NCBI GenBank assembly: GCA_039545315.1
Contig: BCIM01000006.1
Location: 310,001-374,000 of the forward strand
DNA: 64,000 bases
Origin: Kondoa malvinella
Lineage: Eukaryota > Basidiomycota > Agaricostilbomycetes > Agaricostilbales > Kondoaceae
Direction of reading: 5' to 3'
Made by a program: the position numbers and the translations under genes. Below are positions 23,190 through 34,100 of the stretch, one piece after another (position 1 is the first letter of the stretch; every line of letters starts with the position of its first letter). Under the pieces are notes generated by a model. The model saw only the letters and a program-made list of their open reading frames with translations, did not search any database and had not been told where the DNA came from.

Positions 23190-24024
23190 GGTATCGCTAT
23201 CTATACTGCTATGATTTGGGTATCACACTTGGTGCTGGCTGCTAGTGAAAGAAAAATTTGCTTGCATCTTGAGCAGGAAGAAGCGAGGGTCTATTTGTGC
23301 CGATTTGTCGCTATATACAAGCTACTCGTGTTGCGCCGCTCTGACATATCATCAGCCATGTCCCGGGAACTCTACACATCTGACAGATATATGGCATGAC
23401 AGCCGGATAATGAATCGTCTGACTACCAGCACGATCCAAACTTATCGAGCAGAAGAATAATGAGGAGTGGAGCTAGCACGTCACGCGCAGACGAAAACAA
23501 GCTGGAGTTTCGGGGTAGAACAGCTCTCGCTTGAAGCAAGCAACATTCCCTTGACCTCATTGCGCTCAGATGTTTGATAGACACAAGAGTAAAGAAGATA
23601 CGAAGGGGATGTAGATGTAGTGCAACGTGATGTAGACCGCAATGCGATCAAAGAGGACCAAGCATATCACACTGGGCAGGACAGCTCAAAACAGCTAGAT
23701 TAGAAGAACGAGAAAACGAGCACGAGAAGCACGAGAAGCAGAGCTCGGAGAATCTCTTGCAGCTGATAGACAGAGACTAGGTAGAGCAATGCGCGACATG
23801 CACTTCCCATCAGCCAAAGTTGGACGGCCAGGTTTGGCTCGCGCAGGCCTCAAATCGCGCTCGGCTTTGGACAGAGGTCTTTGAATAGTGCATAGATGCA
23901 TGAATCCAGAAGAAGAGAGCGGAAGAGAACCTCTTCGGCCTTCGGGCAGTCGATGACGCTCTGAAAACGGCTGACCGTCCTGCTCGCCCAAGAACCACCA
24001 GAGCTCTTACACACTTCCACAAAC
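23190..24024. other. Divergent intergenic region RRP1 / SDR
   Basis: Two divergent starts are 836 nt apart. It contains a purine-rich tract with AGAAGCACGAG-type repeats at 23705-23745. Short frames on the minus strand (23695-24148) have no family features. No gene supported; both promoters must lie here. Confidence 0.5.
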
Positions 24025-25492
24025 ATGTCTGCCAAATACGACTTTTCAGGAAAATCGGTTGTACGTAGACAAAAGCACAGCGTCGAGGTTCAAGGCAAAG
24101 CGCTGATGTTCCGACTTCACACAGATTGTCACCGGCGGTTCGTTCCATTGAAGCACTTCTTCGCTTGTATTCATATACATATACAGGTAACCGTGGTATT
24201 GGTCATGCCATCTCCGTCCGCCTTGCGCAGTCTGGCGCCGATGTAGCCATTATCTACCGCAGCTCGAAGGATGCAACTCAGGTCGCTGAAGACATTGCCA
24301 AAAAGTACAATGTCAAATGCCAGGCATACCAGTGCGATGTAAGACTACCCATGCACGCTTTGATTCATGCTGACGTTGCATTGCAGGTCGGTGACCAGGG
24401 TGGGTTTGATGGCTCATCACAAATTCCTGCGGCTCACTCTGCCCTGTAGAACTGGTCAAGAAGACCTTCTTGCAGATCAACGAAGACTTCAAGGAAGTCA
24501 CTGGTGTTGTGGCTAATGCTGGTATGCTTCGTCGCTATTCTTAGACTTGCGGATGACTGATATCGGTTCAAGGTGTTTCCGTCGTCAAGCCAGCACTTGA
24601 GATGAAGAAAGAGGACTTTAGCTACGTCTGTATGTCTTTGTTGCTGCTTCACCGAGGCTATCGCTGATCGTATTACATTAGACGACGCTAACGTCTTCGG
24701 GTCGGTTGATTCTGTTGCTTCGTCTTCATAGACTGAGTATCCGTTTCCTCGACAGTCAATTCTGCACTGCTCAGGCCGCTGCTGAGGTACATCATTTCGT
24801 TTCTCAACACTTGATGCGCTGACACTCTCACAGATGTGGATCAAGTCTGGCTACAAGAAGGGCTCAATCGTTCTCACTTCCAGCATGTCTTCTCAGATCG
24901 TCAACAGAGGTATCAACCAGGTGTTCTAGTAACGTTGTCCCCCGCGCTTTATCTTCTCTTGCTAACTATTGTACTTCTTTGTCCTGCAGCAACTCGAGCA
25001 AGGCTGCCGCTTCGTCCATTGTCAAGTGCTTGGCTGTCGAATGGGCTGACAAGCACATTCGTATCAACGCTTTGTGCCCCGTCAGTCCTGCGTGCCTCAG
25101 TCTTTGTACATGACTGAACAAGCCGTTGGTGATTGACAGGGTTACGTCAAGACTGAGTAAGTTTCTCCCAGTAGTCGTGTAGAACAGCAGCTAACATTCT
25201 TTCCACAGCCAAACTCAAAACATGCCCAAGGACTTCCTCGAGTACCAAAACACTCTTGTCCCTCTTCACCGCTTCTCCGAGCCCGAAGAGCAGACTGGAA
25301 TGTGCCTTTTGCTCTTGTCTGATGATTCTACCTGTACGTGCGGATTTTGCTTGGGTGATTTTGTGCTCATGGCGACTATCCATTCAACAGATTGTACAGG
25401 CCAAGAATATTTCGTAGATGGGGGTGCTCAGACGTGCGAACAAACACGCGGCACAATGCTTCGCTTACTGACTATAGTCTCACAGCTGGTAA
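24025..25492 (+). CDS. Short-chain dehydrogenase/reductase (Sou1/L-xylulose reductase-like)
   Basis: NAD(P)(H)-dependent oxidoreductase of the classical SDR fold, closest by motif to fungal polyol/sorbose reductases. Start [12 protein letters not shown]. The cofactor motif IVTGGNRGIGH is split by an intron after the first Gly codon base. Then [17 protein letters not shown], the NAG motif ([16 protein letters not shown]), NVFG, the catalytic Ser in [10 protein letters not shown], the active-site YNSSK (Tyr codon formed across an intron: TA + C), [35 protein letters not shown] and a C-terminal [10 protein letters not shown]. The last exon is only 7 nt: splicing from GTGCGA to CACAG gives QTW and stop TAA at 25490-25492, the usual end of this family; unspliced, the frame would run on about 80 codons. 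About nine introns. Confidence 0.9.
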
Positions 25493-25625
25493 ACCACCCG
25501 CCCACAAGCGATCAAAGATGTAAGGGATCAACTAGAGTAGAGTCAAAGCAAATGCAGAGAGGATTTCAACATGCAAAACAGATGATCGTTCAGAATCGAG
25601 CTAGACAACAGTTAACAACAGCGTT

Positions 25626-27579
25626 CTACAAGTGCGCCTTGACATTGTGCCTCTTCATGACCTCTTGGGACTGTCTCTCGCGTCTTTGAGCATTTTCGTG
25701 GATTGCCTTTGATCGCTTGAGTTCGCCCTTGCCAAGTTGCATCTGCACACTAGATGAGACAAAGCACATAGCAAATACGAGGAAGCATACAGTGTGGACT
25801 TCATCAGGACCATCAGCGTATCTGAGAGTGCGGTTCATAGCCCACATGTAGGCCAAAGGTAGAGCCTGGTACGTGTGTCAGCTGCTGCAGACAATTTGGA
25901 AAAGGCAAAGGCTTACTCCATCAATACCTTCACCACCGTGAACTTGCATAGCCCGATCAATAACATGTTGAGCCATGGTGAAGACCGCGATCTACCCCTA
26001 CCATCAGTCTAGCTCCATATGTGAAACAAAGAGAACGAACCTTAGCTTCACTAATTTCCTTCAAAGCGCTCTTGGCATCACCCGCATCGACTTGGTTGGC
26101 GGCGGATAGAACGAGCCATCTGCATTGATCGATCGCAATTCGAGCATTCGCAATGTCCGCTACGACTGTTCCATGTTCATGCATGTATTTACCAAATGTC
26201 TTTCTTGATGGTTCGGTAGCGCGAGCGATAAGCAGATCGAGAGCGCGGGATGCTACACCGATGCCGCGCATGCTGTTCGACCACCAGGAATTATTAGTCT
26301 TTGGAGAAGACTGAAACATCACAGTGAACGAACCAGTGGTGAAGACGACCGGGACCTAATCTGCCTTGAAGGACTTCGAAACCTCTACCCCAACCAGCGA
26401 CAATGTTCTCTTTAGGTACACGAACGTTCTCGTACTTGACTTCGAAGTGGCCCTGGACAATCGGTGAGACAGGATCAAGGGTAAAGTGAGAAGATCTACT
26501 TCAGGTGCATCATCGTAGCCGAACACGGTCATTGGGCGAACGAGCTTGACACCTGGGTGATTGGCTGGGACGAGGACGATAGATTGCTGGAGGTAGGAGT
26601 TCTTATTGTTTGGGTCAGATTTGCCGACGACAATCTATCTGTTATGTCAGCCTGGAGTCTAGCGAGGGAGAAGAGGTTTGCCTACGTGAACGCCATTTCG
26701 TGGATCACCAGCACCAGAGATCCACTGCTTGTGCGCATTAATGACAATCTCATCGCCTTCCTGCTTGATGGAACCAGAAATATTCTTTGCGTCAGATGAA
26801 GAGATGCCCTTTTCCGTCATGGCGAAAGAAGATCGGATTTCGCCTTTGAGAAGAGGTTCAAGCCATTGCTTTTGCTGTTCTGGTGTCTGCGCGTAAAAAC
26901 AGTCAATAGATGAAGTAGAAGGAAAGATGTGACTTACTCCATATTTGGCAAAAACCTCTATCGATCAGATGCGAGATCAGTGGACTGTTTCTGATAGCTA
27001 ATGGATAGCGTACCCATGTTACCAGTATCACTGCACCACGGGATAAAGTAAGCATGTGAAAATTGGTTCAAAGTGGCACACTACTCACGGAGCAGAACAG
27101 TTCATAGCCTGAGGAGCGATGGTGATACATCTTCCCATGATCTCACACATGACACCATACTCCAAATTAGACAGAGGCATGCCATGTTTCGGGTAATGCT
27201 TCTTGCTCAAAAACAAGTTCCATAAACCGCGAGCTTTGGCTTTCTTTTTCAATTCTTCCATTACGGGTGGCACGACCTTCCATCTTTGCTTTAGATCGTG
27301 TGGAACTTGAGCATGGAACTGAATACATCGGGTTATCAGATATACGTCTTGCGAAGGCCAGGGAAAAAGGGACAAACGGTAGCTTCGGCGGGCATACATT
27401 CATTCTCTACGAAATCAATGACTTTGGCCAGAGTTTCTTTGCCATAGTCTGAGAATCTGTAATAGCGGTTAATATTCACATGCATCGAGACATGGCAAGT
27501 GAAGGAAGCTAGCTCACTTGTTTTCGATCAAGGACCAAGTGCCCTTGCCTATGTAGTCTTCAACGACGTGGTATGGCAT
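25626..27579 (-). CDS. Acyl-CoA dehydrogenase with C-terminal PTS1-like signal
   Basis: FAD enzyme of fatty-acid or branched-chain acyl-CoA alpha,beta-oxidation, of the ACAD10/11-like kind. Start [13 protein letters not shown] at 27579, joined to [19 protein letters not shown]. Core segments in order: [90 protein letters not shown] (FAD-binding region), [13 protein letters not shown], then a C-terminal helical part ([59 protein letters not shown] region, then a [16 protein letters not shown] tail). The last three residues are AHL, which fits the peroxisomal PTS1 consensus. At least eight introns. Confidence 0.88.
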
Positions 27580-28039
27580 GACTGAGAGTGGAAGTAGAGA
27601 GGGAAGCGGAGTATTGAGAGTCGAGCCAAAAGTATTTGCGATGGTCCGTTGAAACAAGGGAGATCAAAGAGATACGCAAGTCCGATTGCTTTCCGTGTCT
27701 ATAAAGAGAGTCGGCAAGCTGTAGCAGGTCAAGATAGTAAGCGGAGAAGCCGCACTAGAACGAGGAGTGGCCACTTTACCCCGCAAGACATCCCAAGAAT
27801 GTCTACAGATTGAGGAAGTTTAAGTACAAGACCGCCAAATTCCAAGGCCTGAATTCCTGGCCCGCGCGTCGCATAGCAAGACCACCTTCGCGTTGCAGCA
27901 GCGTCTTGATTGCACATAGATCGCCTGTGTTTGTGTCTTTCCCGACAAGACGCCCAACAAACGACTATCGCGACCCGGCTGTTTTTGAGCGATACCTGTT
28001 GAAGACGATATCTCGTTGGCTAGCTAGACAGTCGCAAAT
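27580..28039. other. Divergent promoter region ACAD / ERGIC3
   Basis: 460 nt between divergent starts. The plus-strand frame from 27810 is Arg/Ser-rich without homology-like segments and I take it as chance. No gene supported. Confidence 0.5.
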
Positions 28040-30017
28040 ATGGGCCGTGGAGGGTGAGTACCAGCCTTATCGAGACTTTATGACACGCTCAAGGGAGGAT
28101 GCTATACAGTCTCAGAGGGCTTGATGCCTTTGGCAAGGTTTGACTGAGTCCAGGTGCAAGCTTGTGTATAGCCTGCTGATACGAGTCTCTCGCGGCGAAA
28201 CAGACAATGGACGACGTCAAAGTCAAGACTGGCTTTGGAGGAATGCGTGCGTTCATCTTTGCTGATGGCTGGAGCTACTATTGAATGTCTGTGTAAACCA
28301 GTCTCGCTCGTCTCCTTCTTTCTTATCGCCAGTCTGACAATCGCCGAATTCATGGAATACCGTAAAGTGACTATGAAACCTGCTATAGTCGTGGACAAAT
28401 CTAGAGGGGAGAAGCTCGTCGTTAACCTGAATGTGACCTTTCCGAGAGTACCTTGCTATCGTACGTGCCTCGCTTGGTCTGCTGTCAGTAGCTCAACATC
28501 TTTTGGGCATGTACAGTGCTCAGCGTGGATATCATGGACATTTCTGGCGAACATCAGAATGGTTCGTCTTGCTTCTTCAGTGGTCAAACACCATCTGATC
28601 TAAAGAACAGATGTCAACCATGACATGACCAAAACTCGTCTAGATAAGACTGGTGTTCCCTTGAACTTTCCAGGAGCTAAAGGTCCGTTGAATGTCAGTC
28701 TGCGCGCTCGAGTGCTTGATCTGAAGGCCTTCCGCGGACAGACCTCAAAGGCGAGCTAGAAAGAGCAGCTGGCGTTACGTCGCAAGATCCAAACTGTAGG
28801 TCTCGCGCAATGTTTAGCATGCTAGCCATGCTGACAAGTTCGTCAATAACTACAGACTGTGGATCTTGTTTCGGTGGCACTCCTCCTCCAAGCGGCTGTT
28901 GTAACACCTGTGGTATGCTCTGATCTACCTCTGCGGCTTTACAGTGGCTGAGGTGGTACTTGACATCGGCAGAGGAAGTAAGAGAAGCCTACGTACGAAG
29001 AGGATGGAGCTTCAACAACCCAGAAACGATAGATCAGGTGCGTCTTGCATTGAAGATTAGCGTATATCCGCTTATGTTTCTTGGTCGATGCACAGTGCGT
29101 GAAAGAAGGCTGGTCAGAAAAGATTGCGGAACAATCTACCGAGGGATGCAACATTGCCGGTCGTGTGAGCGTAAACAAGGTCATTGGCAACTTTCATCTT
29201 TCGCCTGGTCGCTCGTTCCAATCCAATGCTATGCACGTACACGATTTGGTACCTTACCTTCAAGGTGGAAGCAACCATGACTTTGGGCATATGTGAGCAG
29301 AGGTGTATTGTTCTTCGGCATTGTGCTGATCATAGTGATCTCGATCACAGCATCCACAAGTTCTCCTTTGGTTCTGAAGGCGAAGAGCTCGCTATGAACG
29401 AAGCTGAACGATTCAAGAAAGCTTTAGGCATTGTCAACCCTCTGGATGGTGTCAAGGCGCATACAGAGGAATGTACGTTGCCTCGAGTCTATGTGCTGTA
29501 CCAGTGCTTAGGGGTTTCTTGTCAACGTACAGCCAATTACATGTTCCAATATTTCCTCAAAGTCGTATCAACCAAGCTCATTACCCTATCTGGAGAAGTT
29601 CTCAACACGCATCAATACTCAGTAACCGAGTATGAGCGAGATCTATCACAAGGCAACAAGCCGGGGAAAGACGATCATGGACATCAAACATCGTACGTGC
29701 TTTAGCTCTTTAACGTTCGCATGGCATTTCTGAAGTCGCGTACAGACATGGCTTCTCCGGAGTTCCCGGCTTGTTCTTCTCCTATGAGATCTCACCCATG
29801 CTAGTCATTCAGAAAGAGACAAGACAAACTTTGGCGCATTTCTTGACTGATACGCTGGCCATTGTGGGAGGTGTTTTGACTATGGCTGGATTGATTGTAG
29901 ATCCTTCTATTTCATTGCTTGGTGCGCCTTGTCTGATGTCACAATCTACAGGACTCTTTGGTCTATGTCGGACGATCGCGAATCAAGGGTGGCGAAAGCG
30001 GCGAAGGGCTAGGGTGA
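28040..30017 (+). CDS. ERV46: ER-Golgi COPII cargo receptor Erv46/ERGIC-3
   Basis: Membrane protein of the early secretory pathway that forms a complex with Erv41 and retrieves luminal ER proteins. The first coding exon is only 14 nt (ATGGGCCGTGGAGG). It is spliced to LRGLDAFGK, then TMDDVKVKTGFGG, the first membrane span LVSFFLIASLTIAEFMEY, and KVTMKPAIVVDKSRGEKL. The luminal part has NVTFPRVPCYLLSVDIMDISG, CNTC with neighbouring Cys pairs, GRVSVNKVIGNFHLSPGRSF, LVPYLQGG, NYMFQYFLKVVSTKL and the GLFFSYEISPMLV motif. The second span is FLTDTLAIVGGVLTMAGLID. Read through, the end is GESGEGLG with stop at 30015-30017. A GTGAGT at the same place could splice to an exon ending near 30092. About ten introns. 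Confidence 0.92.
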
Positions 30018-30226
30018 GTCACACCGAGTAATAAGCAAGGATAGAGCTGATCTCTCTGGCAGATTTGGGTCGATAAAGGGTCGCATGCTATAGAGAGAAG
30101 GAAACAACACTCATGCATTCATATGTCCATCGATTAAGCTTACAAGCTCGTTCGCGGGAGAACTACACTGACACGAGGAACCGAAAGACGTCATGTACTT
30201 TTGTATTTCTCCTTGTTCCACATCGC

Positions 30227-31026
30227 TCAAAACAGGCTATCTCTTGCATCACTGTACTTGCTCGCCGAGTTTCTTCCAGTCGGTGACCAAGGTCTGGTGT
30301 TGTGAAGTGTGTACTGATCTTGAGGATAGCACGGCTCGTAAAGAGATGTATTGGCGGTCGGCGGCTCCTGCTGGTAAGAGAAGCGCTGTTCAACTGGCGA
30401 AAGTGACGCCGAACTCTCGCGAGCTGGAAGGATCATCGGGTAAGATGCAGAGCAGTTCGGTACTGCCGGAGGGAATTTGTAAGGTAGCAGCGTTGGTGTA
30501 GGTCTCTGTTCTTGAGGTGGACTAGTTAGAATTGAGCGGTAGTAATCGTTCTCCCTAGTGTATACTGTCAGCACGGTATAAGGGGTTCAGAAGACTGGCG
30601 CACCTTTTTAGATCCTCATTAGACTGCTTTACTGTGGCCAATTCTGACCTTGCCGAGAACAACTCGTCCTAGTATTGTCTTAGCTCAGCATCTATGTAGA
30701 GAGCAAGCAAGTTCACCTTCAGCTGGCTGATCTCATTAGTCTTTTTCTGCCTGGCCGCCCGCTGGCTATCCCTGTTTGACTGCTTCCTGCGCGCCTGACC
30801 ATATCACGTAAGCTTACATTTCCCTCTTTTCTTGTCAAATTGTCAGGACAAACCTCTCGAGCGGCATCTCGATCGTAATCCTCCTCTGTACATGATATGA
30901 GCTAGAGTGTACACAGAAGCGAGGAAGAGGCCTACTCGTTCGTGGCGGACCATAGGGACAGGCGTTCGCGCCACCAGGCTGGGGCAAGGAAGAGAATGGC
31001 GCAGAGGGGGAAAGCAGAGTATTCAT
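30227..31026 (-). CDS. Small bZIP transcription factor (AP-1-like)
   Basis: Start ATG at 31024-31026 (MNTLLSPSAPFSSLPQPGG). After an intron comes DYDRDAARE, joined by a second intron to the basic region ARRKQSNRDSQRAARQKK, which has the bZIP N-x7-R signature (N, seven residues, R). ISQLK follows, and after further introns DELFSARSELATVKQSNEDL and ENDYYRSIL. The Leu/Ile positions in this part are spaced as a leucine zipper. The C-terminal exon is Pro/Ser/Tyr-rich (PYKFPPAVPNCSASYPMILP, ARDSLF) with the stop at 30227-30229. About 200 residues, with almost nothing before the basic region. The zipper exons are short and their borders are approximate. Which stress or metabolic pathway it serves cannot be told. 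Confidence 0.72.
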
Positions 31027-31222
31027 TTGATCAGGGGAGCGAGGAGGCGGAATAAGGGCAGAATGGAGGGAAGGAGCAAGCCAAGAAAAGAAGGAGTGAA
31101 GGCTGGTACTGAATAGGATCTTAATTTTCGCTTACTTGATGAAAGAACAGAAGAAGAGATGTGTAAAGCGGAGATGCGCACTAATAAGCTTACGACCTTT
31201 GGGTCCGTTGCATGCTGCTCAA

Positions 31223-33013
31223 CTACGAAATGACACACCGACAACCGCCTTTATGCCCGTCCATCCCTTCTTTCTTCTGAGCTTTATCAGTCGACGGCCG
31301 GACGGTCTGTTCGCCGGCCTTACGCTGCCGTAAAGTCTCTTTGGCGATAGTCGGACTTGCAAGAGCTGGATGTTGCCAAGCTTCTTGATGCGTTTGTACA
31401 AGTTGAGGAACGCGCTTGACCTGTGCTTCTTGCATCTGCATATCTTCTGGTTGGATTTGTGTAGGTTCTAAAGGTCTAGAAGATGAGGCTTCTTCGGGCA
31501 ACGGAATTGGATCGAGAGTGATCGAGACCGCCTCCGATTGGAGATTGAGTGATTTGGAGGAGAGCAGACTTGGCATAGTGACTGATCGAGCGGGCATGCC
31601 ATCCCTTGTCCACTCTTCGATCAATTCATCTGGATTAGAATCTTGAAGCATCATTTTCTGATGTATCTGCTTGGCAACAGTCGGTATAATGACACTAAGT
31701 AACACAGTCTGAGAACGATCCGATGTTCTGTTGAGAGGTGGACTCACTCATCCCAAGTCCTACTCTGCGACCGCGGCAATCCTTCCTCGCCCATAGACAC
31801 ATCACCCACTTCATCCCTCTCGCTCTTGTACAACAAAGGACTAGCATTCTTTTCCCAAGGCGCTTTCGGGCTGGGTTCAAAATCGCTCAAGAGTGAAGTG
31901 GAAACTGATCTAGGTCTAGGCTTGTTCAAAGGCGTAGTCGGTAATGGCTTGACTATCCCAGGTCGTTTACGTGATGTCAGATTACCAGTTACTGCGCGTG
32001 CTCTTTCGCTTCTAGGTGTAGAGGGAGAAGTAGAAGCTGATCGAGTGGTAGACGCAGGTGTGGAACGTGAGAGGGAAGCTTTTCTAGTGGGTGGAAATTG
32101 TGCCGATTTGGATGGAGATCGTTTGATGCTTGATGGTGTTGAGGCGAGGGAATCGAGATCGCGAGAAAGACGTCGTTTAGCATTCGCTTGAGTTGAGCTG
32201 AGCGGTTGACGTTTCTCTTCACTTCGTCTAGGTGTGGTAGGTGCTTCAGTCGAAGGAAAAGAGACGTCTTCGGGTGTTTGTCGTGAACGAGATCGATTAA
32301 GTGGAACAGGAGGAGGTTGCATAGCTGATGTAGTGAAATGTTGATCTAATGGTGGAGATACAGGTGAAGTAGATACAAGTGAGTTAAGGGTATAAGATGA
32401 ATTGGAGTTGCTGGAATTGCCGAAGCGCGGAATTTTCGAGCCTTTTAATGCTGGGCTGCTGAGTATTTCCGCATCTTGATCATTTGGATAATAGGATACT
32501 TCATTTTCTGATCCGGAAGCTTCTCTTCTTGATGCTGAAGAGCGAAGATCGGCTGATGAACCTCTTCGAGAATGCACCGGTCGCGGTATTGAGCTTTGTG
32601 AAGAGATGGAAGACGTTCTCGTCAAACCAGGAGAATAGGCGACCGATCCCGGCGTTGCATAGCCTAATGACTCAGCTTGATCAGGCATTGAAGGTCTTCT
32701 AGGTGATGCAGATGGAAAGAAGGATTCTGGAGCTCGAGATTTACTGGATTTGCCCTTTGCTTTTAGTCGACTTGAGATCAACTCTTCAGATATCGGCAGT
32801 CTGTCGAAGCAAAAGGACATTCAGAGCATGCACCAGTCATCTGATGAGCATTATTATTCACTTGACTAGATCTTCCATAGAGTCCTCTAACATGGGATTG
32901 CTTTCATCCCTCGGTAGCGGTCGTTCGTTCAAGAGCAAAGAGGTGCGTTTGCCAGCAGACGAAGCACGAGAGTGGTTGTACACATGATGATGCTCTGTTT
33001 GGACTGCAGACAT
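31223..33013 (-). CDS. Disordered Ser/Pro-rich protein with C-terminal CaaX box
   Basis: Start MSAVQTEHHHVYNHSRASSA at 33013. An exon ends SMEDLVK and joins LPISEELISSRLKAKGKSS. The next 340 residues are low in complexity, rich in Ser, Pro, Arg and Thr, with many SP/TP/RxxS sites (for example PRRPSMP, RRGSS, KRRLSRDLDS), suggesting heavy phosphorylation. After the intron at about 31745 comes a more ordered segment VIIPTVAKQIHQKMMLQDSN with ELIEEWTRDGMP, then a Gln/Lys-rich linker. The last residues GGCRCVIS form a CaaX box (CVIS) predicting farnesylation, with a second Cys two residues before, a likely palmitoylation site. Probably a membrane-tethered signalling or polarity protein. I do not recognise the family. 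Confidence 0.75.
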
Positions 33014-33234
33014 GCGCGAAGCCAACAGGAGCCGTGAAACGATGAAAGCGGAAAGAGTTTCGAAGCACGTCCTTCAGCGTCAAAGCTCTTCTGGTATCTC
33101 AAGTTGTTCGTGATATCTCAGCTCAGTACGGGTATCAAAGGACAGCTGTGGGTTCCCTGCCAGAAGGATATTCTGCTGTCTTCACCTCGACGCGGTTCGA
33201 GAGCAACCGCCATTTCGTGTCAAGATCAGCCAAA

Positions 33235-33997
33235 ATGACAGCAGGAGCATCTACAAGATTCGTGCAGCAGGCGAGTCTCCCTCAGGCCTTCAGGCAGTCT
33301 CGACACTGGCTGATGCAGTTTACAGGTCTTTCGCGATTTCGTCAAACAAAATGGCCATGACGCAGTGTGCATTCCACATCTGATAGTCACCAAAGCCGTT
33401 CCAGGCAAAGTCTCTGCTACTCTAAAGATCGAACAGAAGAACGGTCAGTCACCTACTCAGACTATCGATCGGCTGGCTATCCAATTTCTGACGCGAAGAC
33501 AGTGAATCGCTTGAATGGACTTCATGGGGGCCTCATTTCCAGTCTTGTGGATACTATGGGCAGTCTAGCTTTGTCTAGTAAGGGATATTGGATGACGGGA
33601 GTGTGAGCTTTCACCTCGTAGCCCATCGCTTCTCAGCTCACGTCAGTCTGGGTAGGACTACTGATATGTCTACTACGTAAGCACAGAGTCATATGGTTCC
33701 TTTTACAAGGTCCCGAAGCTTTGTGTATACAGTTTCATCCGCGGAGCTGGTTCCCCAGGCGATTCAATACGCATCGAAGGCCATCTCCTAAACATGGGCA
33801 AAACGCTTGCATTCACTCGGGTGGATATCTATGGAAAGAACGATAAGCTCGCAGCTACAGGCATGCATACAAAGTATATTGCGCAAGCGCTCAAGAATGA
33901 TCACGGAAAGAATATCGTGTTTGATGATTCTGGGTCGAATGTCATCGAAGGGCAGCTGCAAGATGATCCAGCGATGGATGCCGAGGAAACAAAGTAG
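33235..33997 (+). CDS. Hotdog-fold acyl-CoA thioesterase (Acot13/PaaI-like)
   Basis: Small thioesterase hydrolysing acyl-CoA. Proposed start MTAGASTRF at 33235, with a phase-0 intron (GTGCAG...TTTACAG) leading to VFRDFVKQNGHDAVCIPHL. Then KAVPGKVSATLKIEQKNVNR, the family signature LNGLHGGLISSLVDTMGSLA (hotdog HGG...D), STTFIRGAGSPGDSI and an oligomer strand KTLAFTRVDIYGKNDKLAATG. The HGG loop and following Asp are the catalytic elements in PaaI-type enzymes. The C-terminal tail is acidic and ends PAMDAEETK, stop at 33995-33997. Four introns. The start is the least certain part; length about 175 residues. Confidence 0.82.
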
Positions 33998-34100
33998 TTA
34001 CAAGTGTCCGCAATGTACAATGAGCATTCGAGTGTCATCCTCTAGCTTGGTGAACACAGTCTGTTCAGCCTCTGGCGACAGTATTGTATATACACTCGGT

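Noticed and set aside
23695..24148. Minus-strand frames upstream of the SDR
   Set aside because: Overlap the SDR promoter and first exons and show no motif.
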